From Pontibacter qinzhouensis (lineage in GTDB: Bacteria > Bacteroidota > Bacteroidia > Cytophagales > Hymenobacteraceae): a stretch of 64,000 nucleotides of DNA. The stretch covers positions 49,726 to 113,725 of the forward strand of contig NZ_VRTY01000002.1 in NCBI RefSeq assembly GCF_008017455.1, read 5' to 3'. The notes under the pieces are model-generated. The model saw nothing but the letters and a program-made list of their open reading frames with translations, searched no databases and had not been told where the DNA came from. Each line of letters begins with the position of its first letter. Within the stretch, counting starts at the first letter, position 1. Below, piece after piece: positions 8,946-16,619 of the stretch. A program made the translations under genes and the position numbers.

Positions 8946-10165
8946 TGGAAACAGCAGTAGCAAAGGCCAGACTAGAGGTCTATCAGGCGGAGGTGGAAAA
9001 GGAGCTGTACAGCATCCTGGATTTCTGGATGCGCCACGCATCTGATACCCGAAACGGAGGATTTGTAGGCAAGATGGACAACCAGGGCCAGGTTGACTAC
9101 GACGCACCCAAAGGAAGCGTGCTCAATGCCCGCATTCTATGGACTTTTGCGGCTGCTTACCGGCACACCGGCGAAACTAACTACTTAGCAATGGCTGATC
9201 GGGCGTTTGATTATGTGCTGCAGCATTTTCTGGATAAAAACTTTGGCGGTGTTTACTGGTCGGTGACGGCAACGGGCGAGCCTTTAAATACCCGGAAGCA
9301 GATCTATGCACTGGCTTTTATGATCTATGGCCTGAGCGAGTATTACCTGGCCACCCAAAAAGCGGAGGCGCTGCAGGTATGCCAGGAGTTATTCCGGTGG
9401 GTAGAGCAGTATAGTTTCGATCCGGAGCAGGGAGGATATTTAGAGGCTTTCAGCAGGGAAGGTGCGCTTCTGGATGATCTCCGCCTGAGCGAGAAAGACC
9501 GGAACGATCCCAAAACCATGAACACCCACCTCCACATTTTGGAGGCATACGCCAACCTCTACCGTATATGGCCCGATGCGCAGCTAGCAACGCAGCTGGA
9601 GCATCTGATAAAGGTATTCCTGGAGCATATAATTGATCCTGATACCGCCCATCTGAAGCTATTCTTTTCGAAAGACTGGATACCTGCCGCAGACCTTGTT
9701 TCCTATGGCCACGACATTGAGGCTTCCTGGTTATTGGTAGAAGCGGCAGTGGTGCTGGGAAAGGAGGAATTGATTGAGAGATCAAAAGAAGTGGCTGTAG
9801 CTATGGCAAACGCTACAACAGAAGGGCTCCAGGCAGATGGCAGCCTTTATCATGAACTGGACAAAGCCACCAACCACTACGACACCCACCGCGAATGGTG
9901 GGTAAGTGCCGAGGCGATGGTAGGTTTCCTGAATGCTTACCAGCTGACGAATAATGGTAGCTTTCTGGAGCATTCTCAAAATGCCTGGGAATTCGCCAGA
10001 AAACACCTTATCGACAAAGAGCAGGGAGAGTGGTTATGGGGCGTTTTTGATGATTACAGCCCAATGCAGGAAGAAGACAAAATCGGTTTTTGGAAATGCC
10101 CCTACCACAATGCCCGCGTCTGCCTCGAAGTGATGTATCGTTGCGACAGTCTGCTGCTTGTTTAA
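8945..10165 (+). CDS. Cellobiose 2-epimerase (mannobiose to mannosylglucose)
   Basis: A 406-aa cytosolic (alpha/alpha)6-barrel protein of the N-acylglucosamine 2-epimerase superfamily. Family features include GGFVGKMDNQG near residue 38, LNARILWTFAAAYR (about 60-73), the SYGHDIEASWLLVEAA motif with a catalytic histidine, and HREWWVSAEAMVGFLNAYQ carrying another. In mannan catabolism the enzyme inverts C2 at the reducing end, turning beta-1,4-mannobiose into mannosylglucose, the substrate of the GH130 enzyme whose stop codon overlaps this start. The one-base overlap and matching biochemistry make the assignment strong. It ends this tightly packed gene series; the next gene starts 327 bp away. 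Confidence 0.93.
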   Translation: METAVAKARLEVYQAEVEKELYSILDFWMRHASDTRNGGFVGKMDNQGQVDYDAPKGSVLNARILWTFAAAYRHTGETNYLAMADRAFDYVLQHFLDKNFGGVYWSVTATGEPLNTRKQIYALAFMIYGLSEYYLATQKAEALQVCQELFRWVEQYSFDPEQGGYLEAFSREGALLDDLRLSEKDRNDPKTMNTHLHILEAYANLYRIWPDAQLATQLEHLIKVFLEHIIDPDTAHLKLFFSKDWIPAADLVSYGHDIEASWLLVEAAVVLGKEELIERSKEVAVAMANATTEGLQADGSLYHELDKATNHYDTHREWWVSAEAMVGFLNAYQLTNNGSFLEHSQNAWEFARKHLIDKEQGEWLWGVFDDYSPMQEEDKIGFWKCPYHNARVCLEVMYRCDSLLLV

Positions 10166-10492
10166 GTTGATAATTTGGAGATTTGAAGATTTGGAAACTG
10201 GAAATATGAAGATGAAACAATAAAAGTGATGAATTTATCCATGTCATTAAAATCACATCCTGTAAATCCTTGAGATAGAGGTCTTATATAAAGATTCAGA
10301 CAGAAACAATTACCTCTTTAAAAACACCAGAATAAGCCTTTATTCAGCTATTAACATCTCAGCCATACAATAGAAACTTTTGATACCCCATCTATAACTG
10401 AGCCTTGCCTACATTTATGTACTCATGTTAGTTCGTTCGGCACCTGGCGCAGCAGCTAACAGTTTACCTTACGCACTGTAATTACAAACAGC
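10166..10492. other. Intergenic gap with short A/G-rich imperfect repeat
   Basis: No gene. Bases 10181-10204 hold imperfect 8-bp units around ATTTGGAG/ATTTGAAG, a low-complexity pattern. The remainder probably holds the promoter of the alpha-galactosidase, but no clear -33/-7 pair was recognised. Confidence 0.45.
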
Positions 10493-11728
10493 ATGAACAT
10501 AAAAATAATACTCTCCTTACTGAACTTGTTCGTTTTTTCAATTACGGCATACAGCCAGGGCAACAACTATGAGCAGAACTACAGCAAGTTTAAAGGCCTT
10601 GCCCTGACACCACCGATGGGCTGGAACAGCTGGAACAAATTTGCCTGCAACGTAAATGAGCAGCTGATACGGGAAACAGCCGATGCCATGATTTCTTCCG
10701 GCATGAAAGCTGCCGGATACACCTACATCAACATCGACGATTGCTGGCACGGGCAACGCGACAGCCTGGGCTTTATCCATCCTGACCCGGAGCGTTTCCC
10801 GTCTGGCATGAAGGCGCTGGCCGAATACGTACATGCTAAAGGCCTGAAGTTCGGGATCTATTCGGATGCTGGTTCTCAGACCTGCGGTGGCAGACCCGGC
10901 AGCCGGGGCTATGAGTTTCAGGATGCGCAAACCTATGCCAGTTGGGGCGTGGATTATTTGAAGTACGATTGGTGCAACACCGAAGGACTGAAAGCAGAAG
11001 GCGCCTACATGACCATGGCAGCTGCCCTGCAACGAGCCGGAAGACCCATTGTGCTAAGCATCTGCGAGTGGGGCACCGATAAACCCTGGGAGTGGGGACC
11101 AGAAGTAGGCCAGCTCTGGCGCACCACCGGCGATATCTACAACTGTTTTGACTGTATCGAAGACCACGGCACCTGGCAATCTTTTGGCGTGATGCAGATA
11201 CTCGATAAGCAGGAGGGACTGCGCCAGTATGCCGGACCCGGCCAGTGGAACGACCCCGATATGATGGAAGTAGGCAATGGCATGGCCGTAAACGAAGACC
11301 GTGCCCACTTTACCATGTGGAGTATGCTGGCCGCCCCGCTCATTGCCGGAAACGACCTGCGCAACATGAGCAAAGAAACCACCGCCATCCTGACCAACAA
11401 AGAAGTAATTGCCGTGAACCAGGACAAGCTCGGCATCCAGGGCTTTAAGCTCAGCAGCAAAGACGGCCTGGAAACCTGGCTGAAACCTTTGGATGACGGC
11501 AATTGGGCAGTAGTGTTTCTGAACCGAGGCGATGGACCACGTAAAGTGGAGTTCGACTGGAAAAAGAATCCGATCACCGACGAGCTTTCTAAAGCAGAGC
11601 TTAATGCTTCCCAAACTACCTACAAAATCCGCAACGTCTGGACAAAGAAAGCAGCAGGTACTACAGCCAGATCCTTTAAAGCAGAAATACCAAAGTATGA
11701 TGTCGTGATGCTGGTGCTGTCGAAGTAG
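10493..11728 (+). CDS. GH27 alpha-galactosidase, secreted
   Basis: A 411-aa retaining alpha-galactosidase of family GH27, which would remove alpha-1,6-galactose side groups from galacto(gluco)mannan. Residues 1 to about 22 are a signal peptide (FVFSITAYSQ). The family opening LALTPPMGWNSWNKFACNV spans 36-54. The nucleophile is D159 in YLKYDWCNTEG and the acid/base D214 in WRTTGDIYNC. A C-terminal beta-sandwich follows from about residue 330, as is normal for the family. Debranching would open the backbone to the GH26 and GH5 mannanases encoded on either side. An alpha-N-acetylgalactosaminidase is the main family alternative; the locus context favours galactose. Confidence 0.92.
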   Translation: MNIKIILSLLNLFVFSITAYSQGNNYEQNYSKFKGLALTPPMGWNSWNKFACNVNEQLIRETADAMISSGMKAAGYTYINIDDCWHGQRDSLGFIHPDPERFPSGMKALAEYVHAKGLKFGIYSDAGSQTCGGRPGSRGYEFQDAQTYASWGVDYLKYDWCNTEGLKAEGAYMTMAAALQRAGRPIVLSICEWGTDKPWEWGPEVGQLWRTTGDIYNCFDCIEDHGTWQSFGVMQILDKQEGLRQYAGPGQWNDPDMMEVGNGMAVNEDRAHFTMWSMLAAPLIAGNDLRNMSKETTAILTNKEVIAVNQDKLGIQGFKLSSKDGLETWLKPLDDGNWAVVFLNRGDGPRKVEFDWKKNPITDELSKAELNASQTTYKIRNVWTKKAAGTTARSFKAEIPKYDVVMLVLSK

Positions 11729-11920
11729 TGGCAGTCTTAGGAGCTTCGCCAAATTAAAAATTAGAAATTCAAAATTGGAAATGTTGAAAAATGTGTTTTA
11801 ATAGCCTTAGAAATACATTTTCATCTGTTCCTTATTTGTGAATGGCTGAATTTATTCTGCCAACAATACTTAGAGTATCAAAATCTCACATAAAAAAGCA
11901 GCGGCAGCATCAGCAGACAT

Positions 11921-11955
11921 AAAAGACCTGGAAGGCTGTTTTCATTAGAATAATT
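11921..11955 (+). repeat. 57-bp dispersed element, 3' half copy
   Basis: Only the right half of the element is recognisable: GGAAGGCTGTTTTCATT followed by AGAATAATT, ending at 11955. The ACCCTTG half and the left arm of the core are missing. It lies 53 bp upstream of the esterase start at 12009. Nothing else was recognised in the 11729-12008 gap. Confidence 0.6.
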
Positions 11956-12008
11956 TATATTTTTTGAAAAAGCACCACGCGCTTCATCTCTGCCAAAATC
12001 CTTGAAAA

Positions 12009-13412
12009 ATGAGAAAACTATTACTAGTTAAACTGCTTTTGGTGGTACTCCAGCTAAGCACCTTACCTGATGTTCGGGCAAATGTGCAGTTGCCGGCCAT
12101 TTTCGGCAATCACATGGTCTTACAGCAAAATGCCGAAGTATCGATCTGGGGCTGGGCCAAAGCGCTGGAAGAGGTTACCGTAACCAGTAGCTGGGATCAA
12201 CAGGTAGTTAAAACCACCGCAAGCAACCAGGCCAAATGGGAAGTAAAACTGATGACACCTGCTGCCGGCGGCCCTTACACCATCAAAATAGAGGGCTACA
12301 ATACCATCCTGCTCGAAGATGTGCTGATCGGTGAAGTTTGGCTCTGTTCCGGACAGTCGAACATGGAGTGGTCGGCCAGAGCGGGCATAGACAATGCAGA
12401 ACAGGCAGTGGCAGAGGCAAATTTCCCTTTCATCCGATTTTTCAGAGTAGGATACCGAACAGCTGATGTGCCACAACAGGACCTGGATGGCCAATGGGTC
12501 GTGTGCACACCGGAAACCATGAAAGACTTTAGTGCAGTGGCTTATTTCTTCGGGAAAGATGTGCACCAGAACCTGAACCTGCCGGTTGGGCTAATAGATA
12601 ACAGCTGGGGCGGTACACCGGCAGAAACCTGGGTGAACCCGGACCTGATTGCAAAAAACCAAGCCATGGCAGCCTCTGCTGCCACGCAAAAAGAAGTAAC
12701 CTGGTGCCCTGTGGAGCCAGGCAAAACCTATAATGCCATGTTAAAGCCGCTTGTTCCTTACCATATTGCGGGGGTGCTCTGGTATCAGGGTGAGTCTAAT
12801 ACAAACGATCCGGAGAACTATGCTACCTTATTTCCAACTCTTATTCAAAACTGGCGAAGCGAGTGGGGCTATGAATTCCCGTTCTACTATGTGCAGATAG
12901 CGCCTTTCAAACACTATGGCACGCAGGCTGGAGCGCGCCTGCGAGATGTGCAACGCCGAGTACTGCAGGTGCCCAACACGGGCATGGTGGTGGTCAGCGA
13001 TATAGGCAACAACGAAAACATCCACCCGACCAACAAACACGACATTGGCAAGCGCCTGGCAAACCTGGCCCTGAACCAGACCTATGGCAAAAAAGAACTC
13101 CCTTACTCCGGGCCACTTTTCCGTGAGATGAAGACAGACGGCAACAAAGCAGTGCTTTATTTCGACCATGCCGACAAGGGTTTGGTGAGCAAAAACAAAA
13201 AACTGACCCAGTTCGAAATTGCCGGTAGCGACCAGAAGTTTGTAAAAGCAGATGCCCGCATTGTAGGCAACACCGTGGTGGTGCAGGCAAAGCGGGTGAA
13301 GAACCCGGCAGCCGTGCGATTTGAGTGGCACAGTGCCGTAGAGGCAAGTTTATTCAACAAAGAAGGTCTGCCTGCCTCCAGTTTTAGAACGGATGATTGG
13401 GTCATTAAATAA
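12009..13412 (+). CDS. SGNH/SASA-type carbohydrate acetylesterase, secreted
   Basis: A 467-aa exported esterase of the sialate O-acetylesterase-like (SASA) group within the SGNH hydrolases. The N-terminus MRKLLLVKLLLVVLQLSTLPDVRAN is a signal peptide. It is followed by a small beta domain with the characteristic LPAIFGNHMVLQQNAEVSIWGWA segment, then block I LCSGQSNMEWS with the nucleophile serine, GLIDNSWGGTPAETW, and GVLWYQGESN. The histidine of the triad is probably in NENIHPTNKHDIGKRLA. In other hosts such esterases act on many acetylated sugars; here, among mannanases, O-acetyl groups on glucomannan are the likely target. Sialic-acid activity is not suggested by any neighbour. Confidence 0.87.
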   Translation: MRKLLLVKLLLVVLQLSTLPDVRANVQLPAIFGNHMVLQQNAEVSIWGWAKALEEVTVTSSWDQQVVKTTASNQAKWEVKLMTPAAGGPYTIKIEGYNTILLEDVLIGEVWLCSGQSNMEWSARAGIDNAEQAVAEANFPFIRFFRVGYRTADVPQQDLDGQWVVCTPETMKDFSAVAYFFGKDVHQNLNLPVGLIDNSWGGTPAETWVNPDLIAKNQAMAASAATQKEVTWCPVEPGKTYNAMLKPLVPYHIAGVLWYQGESNTNDPENYATLFPTLIQNWRSEWGYEFPFYYVQIAPFKHYGTQAGARLRDVQRRVLQVPNTGMVVVSDIGNNENIHPTNKHDIGKRLANLALNQTYGKKELPYSGPLFREMKTDGNKAVLYFDHADKGLVSKNKKLTQFEIAGSDQKFVKADARIVGNTVVVQAKRVKNPAAVRFEWHSAVEASLFNKEGLPASSFRTDDWVIK

Positions 13413-13438
13413 GCTTCTCACAATTGAATTTTTTTATA

Positions 13439-13539
13439 GCGCGAGCGTCCTCGCTCGTGATGATTATTTCGAGGCCTCTGGCCGAGTTAAAGTAAGAAAG
13501 CGGCTGGGGAATATAAGACATAAGCGAGGACGCTCGCGC
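13439..13539. repeat. REPIN-like inverted-repeat element, family B copy 1
   Basis: A perfect 17-bp inverted repeat (13439-13455 with 13523-13539, GCGCGAGCGTCCTCGCT and its complement). The left arm can itself fold as CGAGCG-TCCT-CGCTCG. The interior has TGATGATTATTTCGAGGCC and CTCTGGCCG, shared with 16471-16510 and the complement of 57995-58038. Two REP-type palindromes in inverted orientation form a REPIN-like unit. It is much richer in GC than its intergenic surroundings. Confidence 0.75.
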
Positions 13540-13601
13540 CAATCATTTTAAACACCCGATAGTTCTCTGTAGTCCTTTTTTAAAAGCTAGAAACACCGTT
13601 C

Positions 13602-14921
13602 ATGAAAAGAATAAAACTAACCATACTCATGGCGCTACTGCTTGTAACAAACCTTCAGGCACAGGTAGCCTCTCAGTTTGTGAAAACGGACGGTAGCAGA
13701 TTTGTTTTAGAAGGCAAACCCTATTATTACATTGGTACCAACTATTGGTATGGCGCTATTCTGGGTTCAACAGGTGAGGCAGGCAACCAGGAGAGGCTGC
13801 TGCAGGAGCTGGATTTTATGAAACAGAATGGCATCACCAACCTCCGCATTCTGGCCGGAGCACAGGGGCCAAACGATCAGCCATTTCGCGTTTCTCCAGC
13901 TTTGGAAATGGCTCCCGGCAAGTATAACGATACGCTGCTGGCTGGGCTGGATTTTATGTTGGCCGAGATGGGTAAGCGCGACATGAAGGCTGTACTGTAT
14001 TTCAACAATAGCTGGGAGTGGTCTGGTGGCTACGGTCAGTACCTCAACTGGAACGGCTATGGCGACATTCCCTACGCCTTAGCAAACAATAACGATTGGG
14101 CAGGATTTATGCGTTATGTGAGCCAGTTCCTGAACTGTGAGCCCTGCAAAAGTCAGTTTGCCAACCACGTAAAATTCATGCTGAACCGCACCAACCAGTT
14201 CACCAACAAGAAATACACCGAGGATCCGGCCATCATGTCCTGGCAAATCGCAAATGAACCGCGTGCTTTCTCTAAAGAGAATATACCTGCCTATGAACAA
14301 TGGATCAGCAGCACCGCAGCCCTTATTAAGTCACTAGATAAAAACCACATGGTATCTACAGGGTCGGAGGGAAGTCATGGCACCGAAGGATCGTTGGAAG
14401 ATTATAAGCGGATTCATGCTGACCCCAACATCGATTACGTGACCATGCACATCTGGCCCAAAAACTGGAGTTGGCTTGATGCCAATAATATAGGCGGCAC
14501 CATCGATAAAGCCATAGCCAATACAAAAGATTATATGGACAAGCACATGGCTGTGGCTCGCGACCTGAAGAAGCCCATCGTGATGGAAGAGTTTGGTCTG
14601 CCCCGCGACCAGCATTCCTACAATCTGAAAGATAAAACTACGTTCCGTGACAAATACTACAGCTATGTGTTCGATAGGGTGCTGCAAAGTGCCAGAACGG
14701 GAGGCGAACTGGCCGGCTGTAATTTCTGGGCCTTCAGCGGCACCGCACGGCCAAACCCTGCGCACGAATTCTGGGCCAACGGCGACGACCTGATGGGAGA
14801 CCCGCCACAAGAAGAGCAGGGCCTGAACTCTGTCTTTGATCAGGACAGCACCATTCCGATAATCAAAAAGTACGCGGACGCAATTCAGAAGGAAACGAAA
14901 AAGGGAAAGGCAAAGAAATAG
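13602..14921 (+). CDS. GH5 endo-beta-1,4-mannanase (subfamily 7-like), secreted
   Basis: A 439-aa exported GH5 enzyme. Signal peptide residues 1-20 (LLLVTNLQA/QV). The sequence follows the subfamily 7 mannanase pattern: KPYYYIGTNYWYGAILGS (39-56), a long NNSWEWSGGYGQYLNW segment (135-150), acid/base E219 in IMSWQIANEPRAF, MHIWPKNWSW (282-291), and nucleophile E330 in KPIVMEEFGLPRD. The C-terminal CNFWAFSGTARP region is also typical. It attacks internal beta-1,4-mannosidic bonds by retention and complements the two GH26 enzymes. The last residues are lysine-rich (KKGKAKK). Subfamily is recalled from motif similarity, not computed. Confidence 0.9.
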   Translation: MKRIKLTILMALLLVTNLQAQVASQFVKTDGSRFVLEGKPYYYIGTNYWYGAILGSTGEAGNQERLLQELDFMKQNGITNLRILAGAQGPNDQPFRVSPALEMAPGKYNDTLLAGLDFMLAEMGKRDMKAVLYFNNSWEWSGGYGQYLNWNGYGDIPYALANNNDWAGFMRYVSQFLNCEPCKSQFANHVKFMLNRTNQFTNKKYTEDPAIMSWQIANEPRAFSKENIPAYEQWISSTAALIKSLDKNHMVSTGSEGSHGTEGSLEDYKRIHADPNIDYVTMHIWPKNWSWLDANNIGGTIDKAIANTKDYMDKHMAVARDLKKPIVMEEFGLPRDQHSYNLKDKTTFRDKYYSYVFDRVLQSARTGGELAGCNFWAFSGTARPNPAHEFWANGDDLMGDPPQEEQGLNSVFDQDSTIPIIKKYADAIQKETKKGKAKK

Positions 14922-15025
14922 GAGCTAAGGTATGGCAGAGCGGAATATGAAATTTTTACTGATGTCAGGCAGAAATTTATCAAAGGTGAAAATTCCTTCA
15001 TTGAGGGGAAAAGTAATTTGTAGGC

Positions 15026-15161
15026 CGCTGGTGCGAGCTTGTAGCTCGTACTTTCACCTCGCTTGATCACTCGAAATAGGCAAAATCAGAATGTTGAGAA
15101 TTGATGCTTTACATTCTTTACCAAAGATTAGGGAAGAACGAGCTACAAGCTCGCAACAGCG
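15026..15161. repeat. REPIN-like inverted-repeat element, family A copy 1
   Basis: Arms at 15026-15049 and 15138-15161 are inverted repeats matching at 23 of 24 positions. Each arm contains the palindrome CGAGCTTGTAGCTCG. A closely similar unit lies at 19041-19181. The interior of about 88 bp is AT-rich and non-coding. It lies in the 435-bp gap between the GH5 gene and the CE2-type gene; nothing else was recognised there. Confidence 0.75.
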
Positions 15162-15356
15162 AATAATATATCAAATTTGCTCTTCAATTCATCCCTGCAA
15201 GATCAGCTTCAAAGGGGAACGAAATAGACGCTGCGTAACATGAAATATTCAATTAAAAAGCGTCTCCGGTGGCCTTTTGACCTGATGCTGCTGTTAATTT
15301 TTAATACGATACACTGTTTTAATCACCAATTGCTATTATCTCAGAAGAATTCGCCA

Positions 15357-16445
15357 ATGATCCGAAACTCACTTTACCTGTTGCTGCTTAGTATACTGCC
15401 TTTGCTGAGTGCCTGCAAGGTTGCTAGCAAAAGTGGCGGAGGACAAGTCAGCTTTATCGCTGCCGATAACCCGCATATACAGTACACTGGCCGCATCGAT
15501 TTTTCTGATCCTAAAAAGCCAAAATTCTGGTCACCGGGTGTGTACATCCAGGCAAAGTTTCAAGGCACCCTCTGTGAGATTATGTTGAATGAGGAAGAAC
15601 TATGGGGGAAAAACCACAATTACCTGGAGATTGTGATCGATGACCAGGAGCCATTCAGAATTCAGACTACCGGCAAGCAAAATACGATTCGGGTCGCAGA
15701 AAACCTGCCAGAAGGGGAGCACACCATCACCATCTGCAAGAACACCGAATCTAATATCGGTTACCTGGAGTTCCTTGGTTTTAATACTGAAAAACTGTTG
15801 CCGCTGCCCCCGAAACCGGAACGTAAGATCGAGTTTATCGGCAATTCCATTACCTGCGGTGCCAGCAGCGATATGTCGCAGATTAATTGTGGCCAAGGAG
15901 AGTGGCACGACCAACATAACGCTTACCTGGCCTATGGTCCAAGAACAGCCCGCAAACTGAATGCGCAGTGGCACCTGACCGCCGTATCAGGCATTGGGCT
16001 GATACACAGTTGCTGCGATCTGGAGATCCTGATGCCTCAGGTCCACGACAAGGTAAGCCTCCGGGAAAACAAACACCTTTGGGATTTCAGCCGCTACCAG
16101 CCTGATGTCGTGACCATTTGCCTCGGGCAGAACGACGGTGTGCAGGATTCTACAGCCTTCACCACTGCCTATGTCACTTTTATCAAGCGCCTCAGGGGGC
16201 ATTACCCTAATGCAGAAATTATTTGCCTGACCAGCCCCATGGGTGATGAGAAGCTAACCGCTGCCCTGAAAAATTATCTGACAGGTGTAGTAAACTATCT
16301 GCAGCAGCAGGGCGACAAAAAGGTACATAAATTCTACTTCTCCGGAAGGTACACAGGCGGCTGCGATGCACACCCCAGCATGGCCGAACACGAACTTATA
16401 GCCAACGAATTAACACCTTTCCTGAAGAAGACGCTGCATTGGTGA
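15357..16445 (+). CDS. CE2-type acetylesterase lipoprotein (SGNH fold)
   Basis: From the ATG at 15357 this is a 362-aa lipoprotein: LLLLSILPLLSAC gives a lipobox with the acylated cysteine near residue 20. An ORF start at 15240 would bury the signal under 39 extra residues, so it is rejected. The N-terminal beta-sandwich (about 30-150) and the SGNH domain with KIEFIGNSITCGASS, VTICLGQNDGVQDS and the terminal GCDAHPSMAEHE (Asp/His region) match carbohydrate esterase family 2. In the Roseburia mannan locus a CE2 enzyme removes acetyl groups from mannan. The lipid anchor suggests periplasmic or surface work on acetylated manno-oligosaccharides, alongside the SASA-type esterase. Confidence 0.87.
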   Translation: MIRNSLYLLLLSILPLLSACKVASKSGGGQVSFIAADNPHIQYTGRIDFSDPKKPKFWSPGVYIQAKFQGTLCEIMLNEEELWGKNHNYLEIVIDDQEPFRIQTTGKQNTIRVAENLPEGEHTITICKNTESNIGYLEFLGFNTEKLLPLPPKPERKIEFIGNSITCGASSDMSQINCGQGEWHDQHNAYLAYGPRTARKLNAQWHLTAVSGIGLIHSCCDLEILMPQVHDKVSLRENKHLWDFSRYQPDVVTICLGQNDGVQDSTAFTTAYVTFIKRLRGHYPNAEIICLTSPMGDEKLTAALKNYLTGVVNYLQQQGDKKVHKFYFSGRYTGGCDAHPSMAEHELIANELTPFLKKTLHW

Positions 16446-16466
16446 TATGAGAGAATTATTTATGAC

Positions 16467-16510
16467 ACATGCGTCTTCGTTCGTGACGATTATCCCAAGG
16501 CCTCTGGCCG
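16467..16510. repeat. Family B repeat, copy 2 (single-ended)
   Basis: About 40 bp similar to the left end and interior of the unit at 13439: GCGTCTTCGTTCGTGACGA, then TTATCCCAAGGCCTCTGGCC. The second REP arm was not found, so this is a half or decayed unit. It starts 22 bp after the CE2-type gene. Confidence 0.6.
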
Positions 16511-16619
16511 CATTGAGGCTCCTTTAAAAGGCCATTTAACTTCAGAAATTAAATAGAGAAGCACTGGAGGTAATGATACTCAAACTAATATAACACAAAC
16601 GACTTAGTCTATTAAAAAT

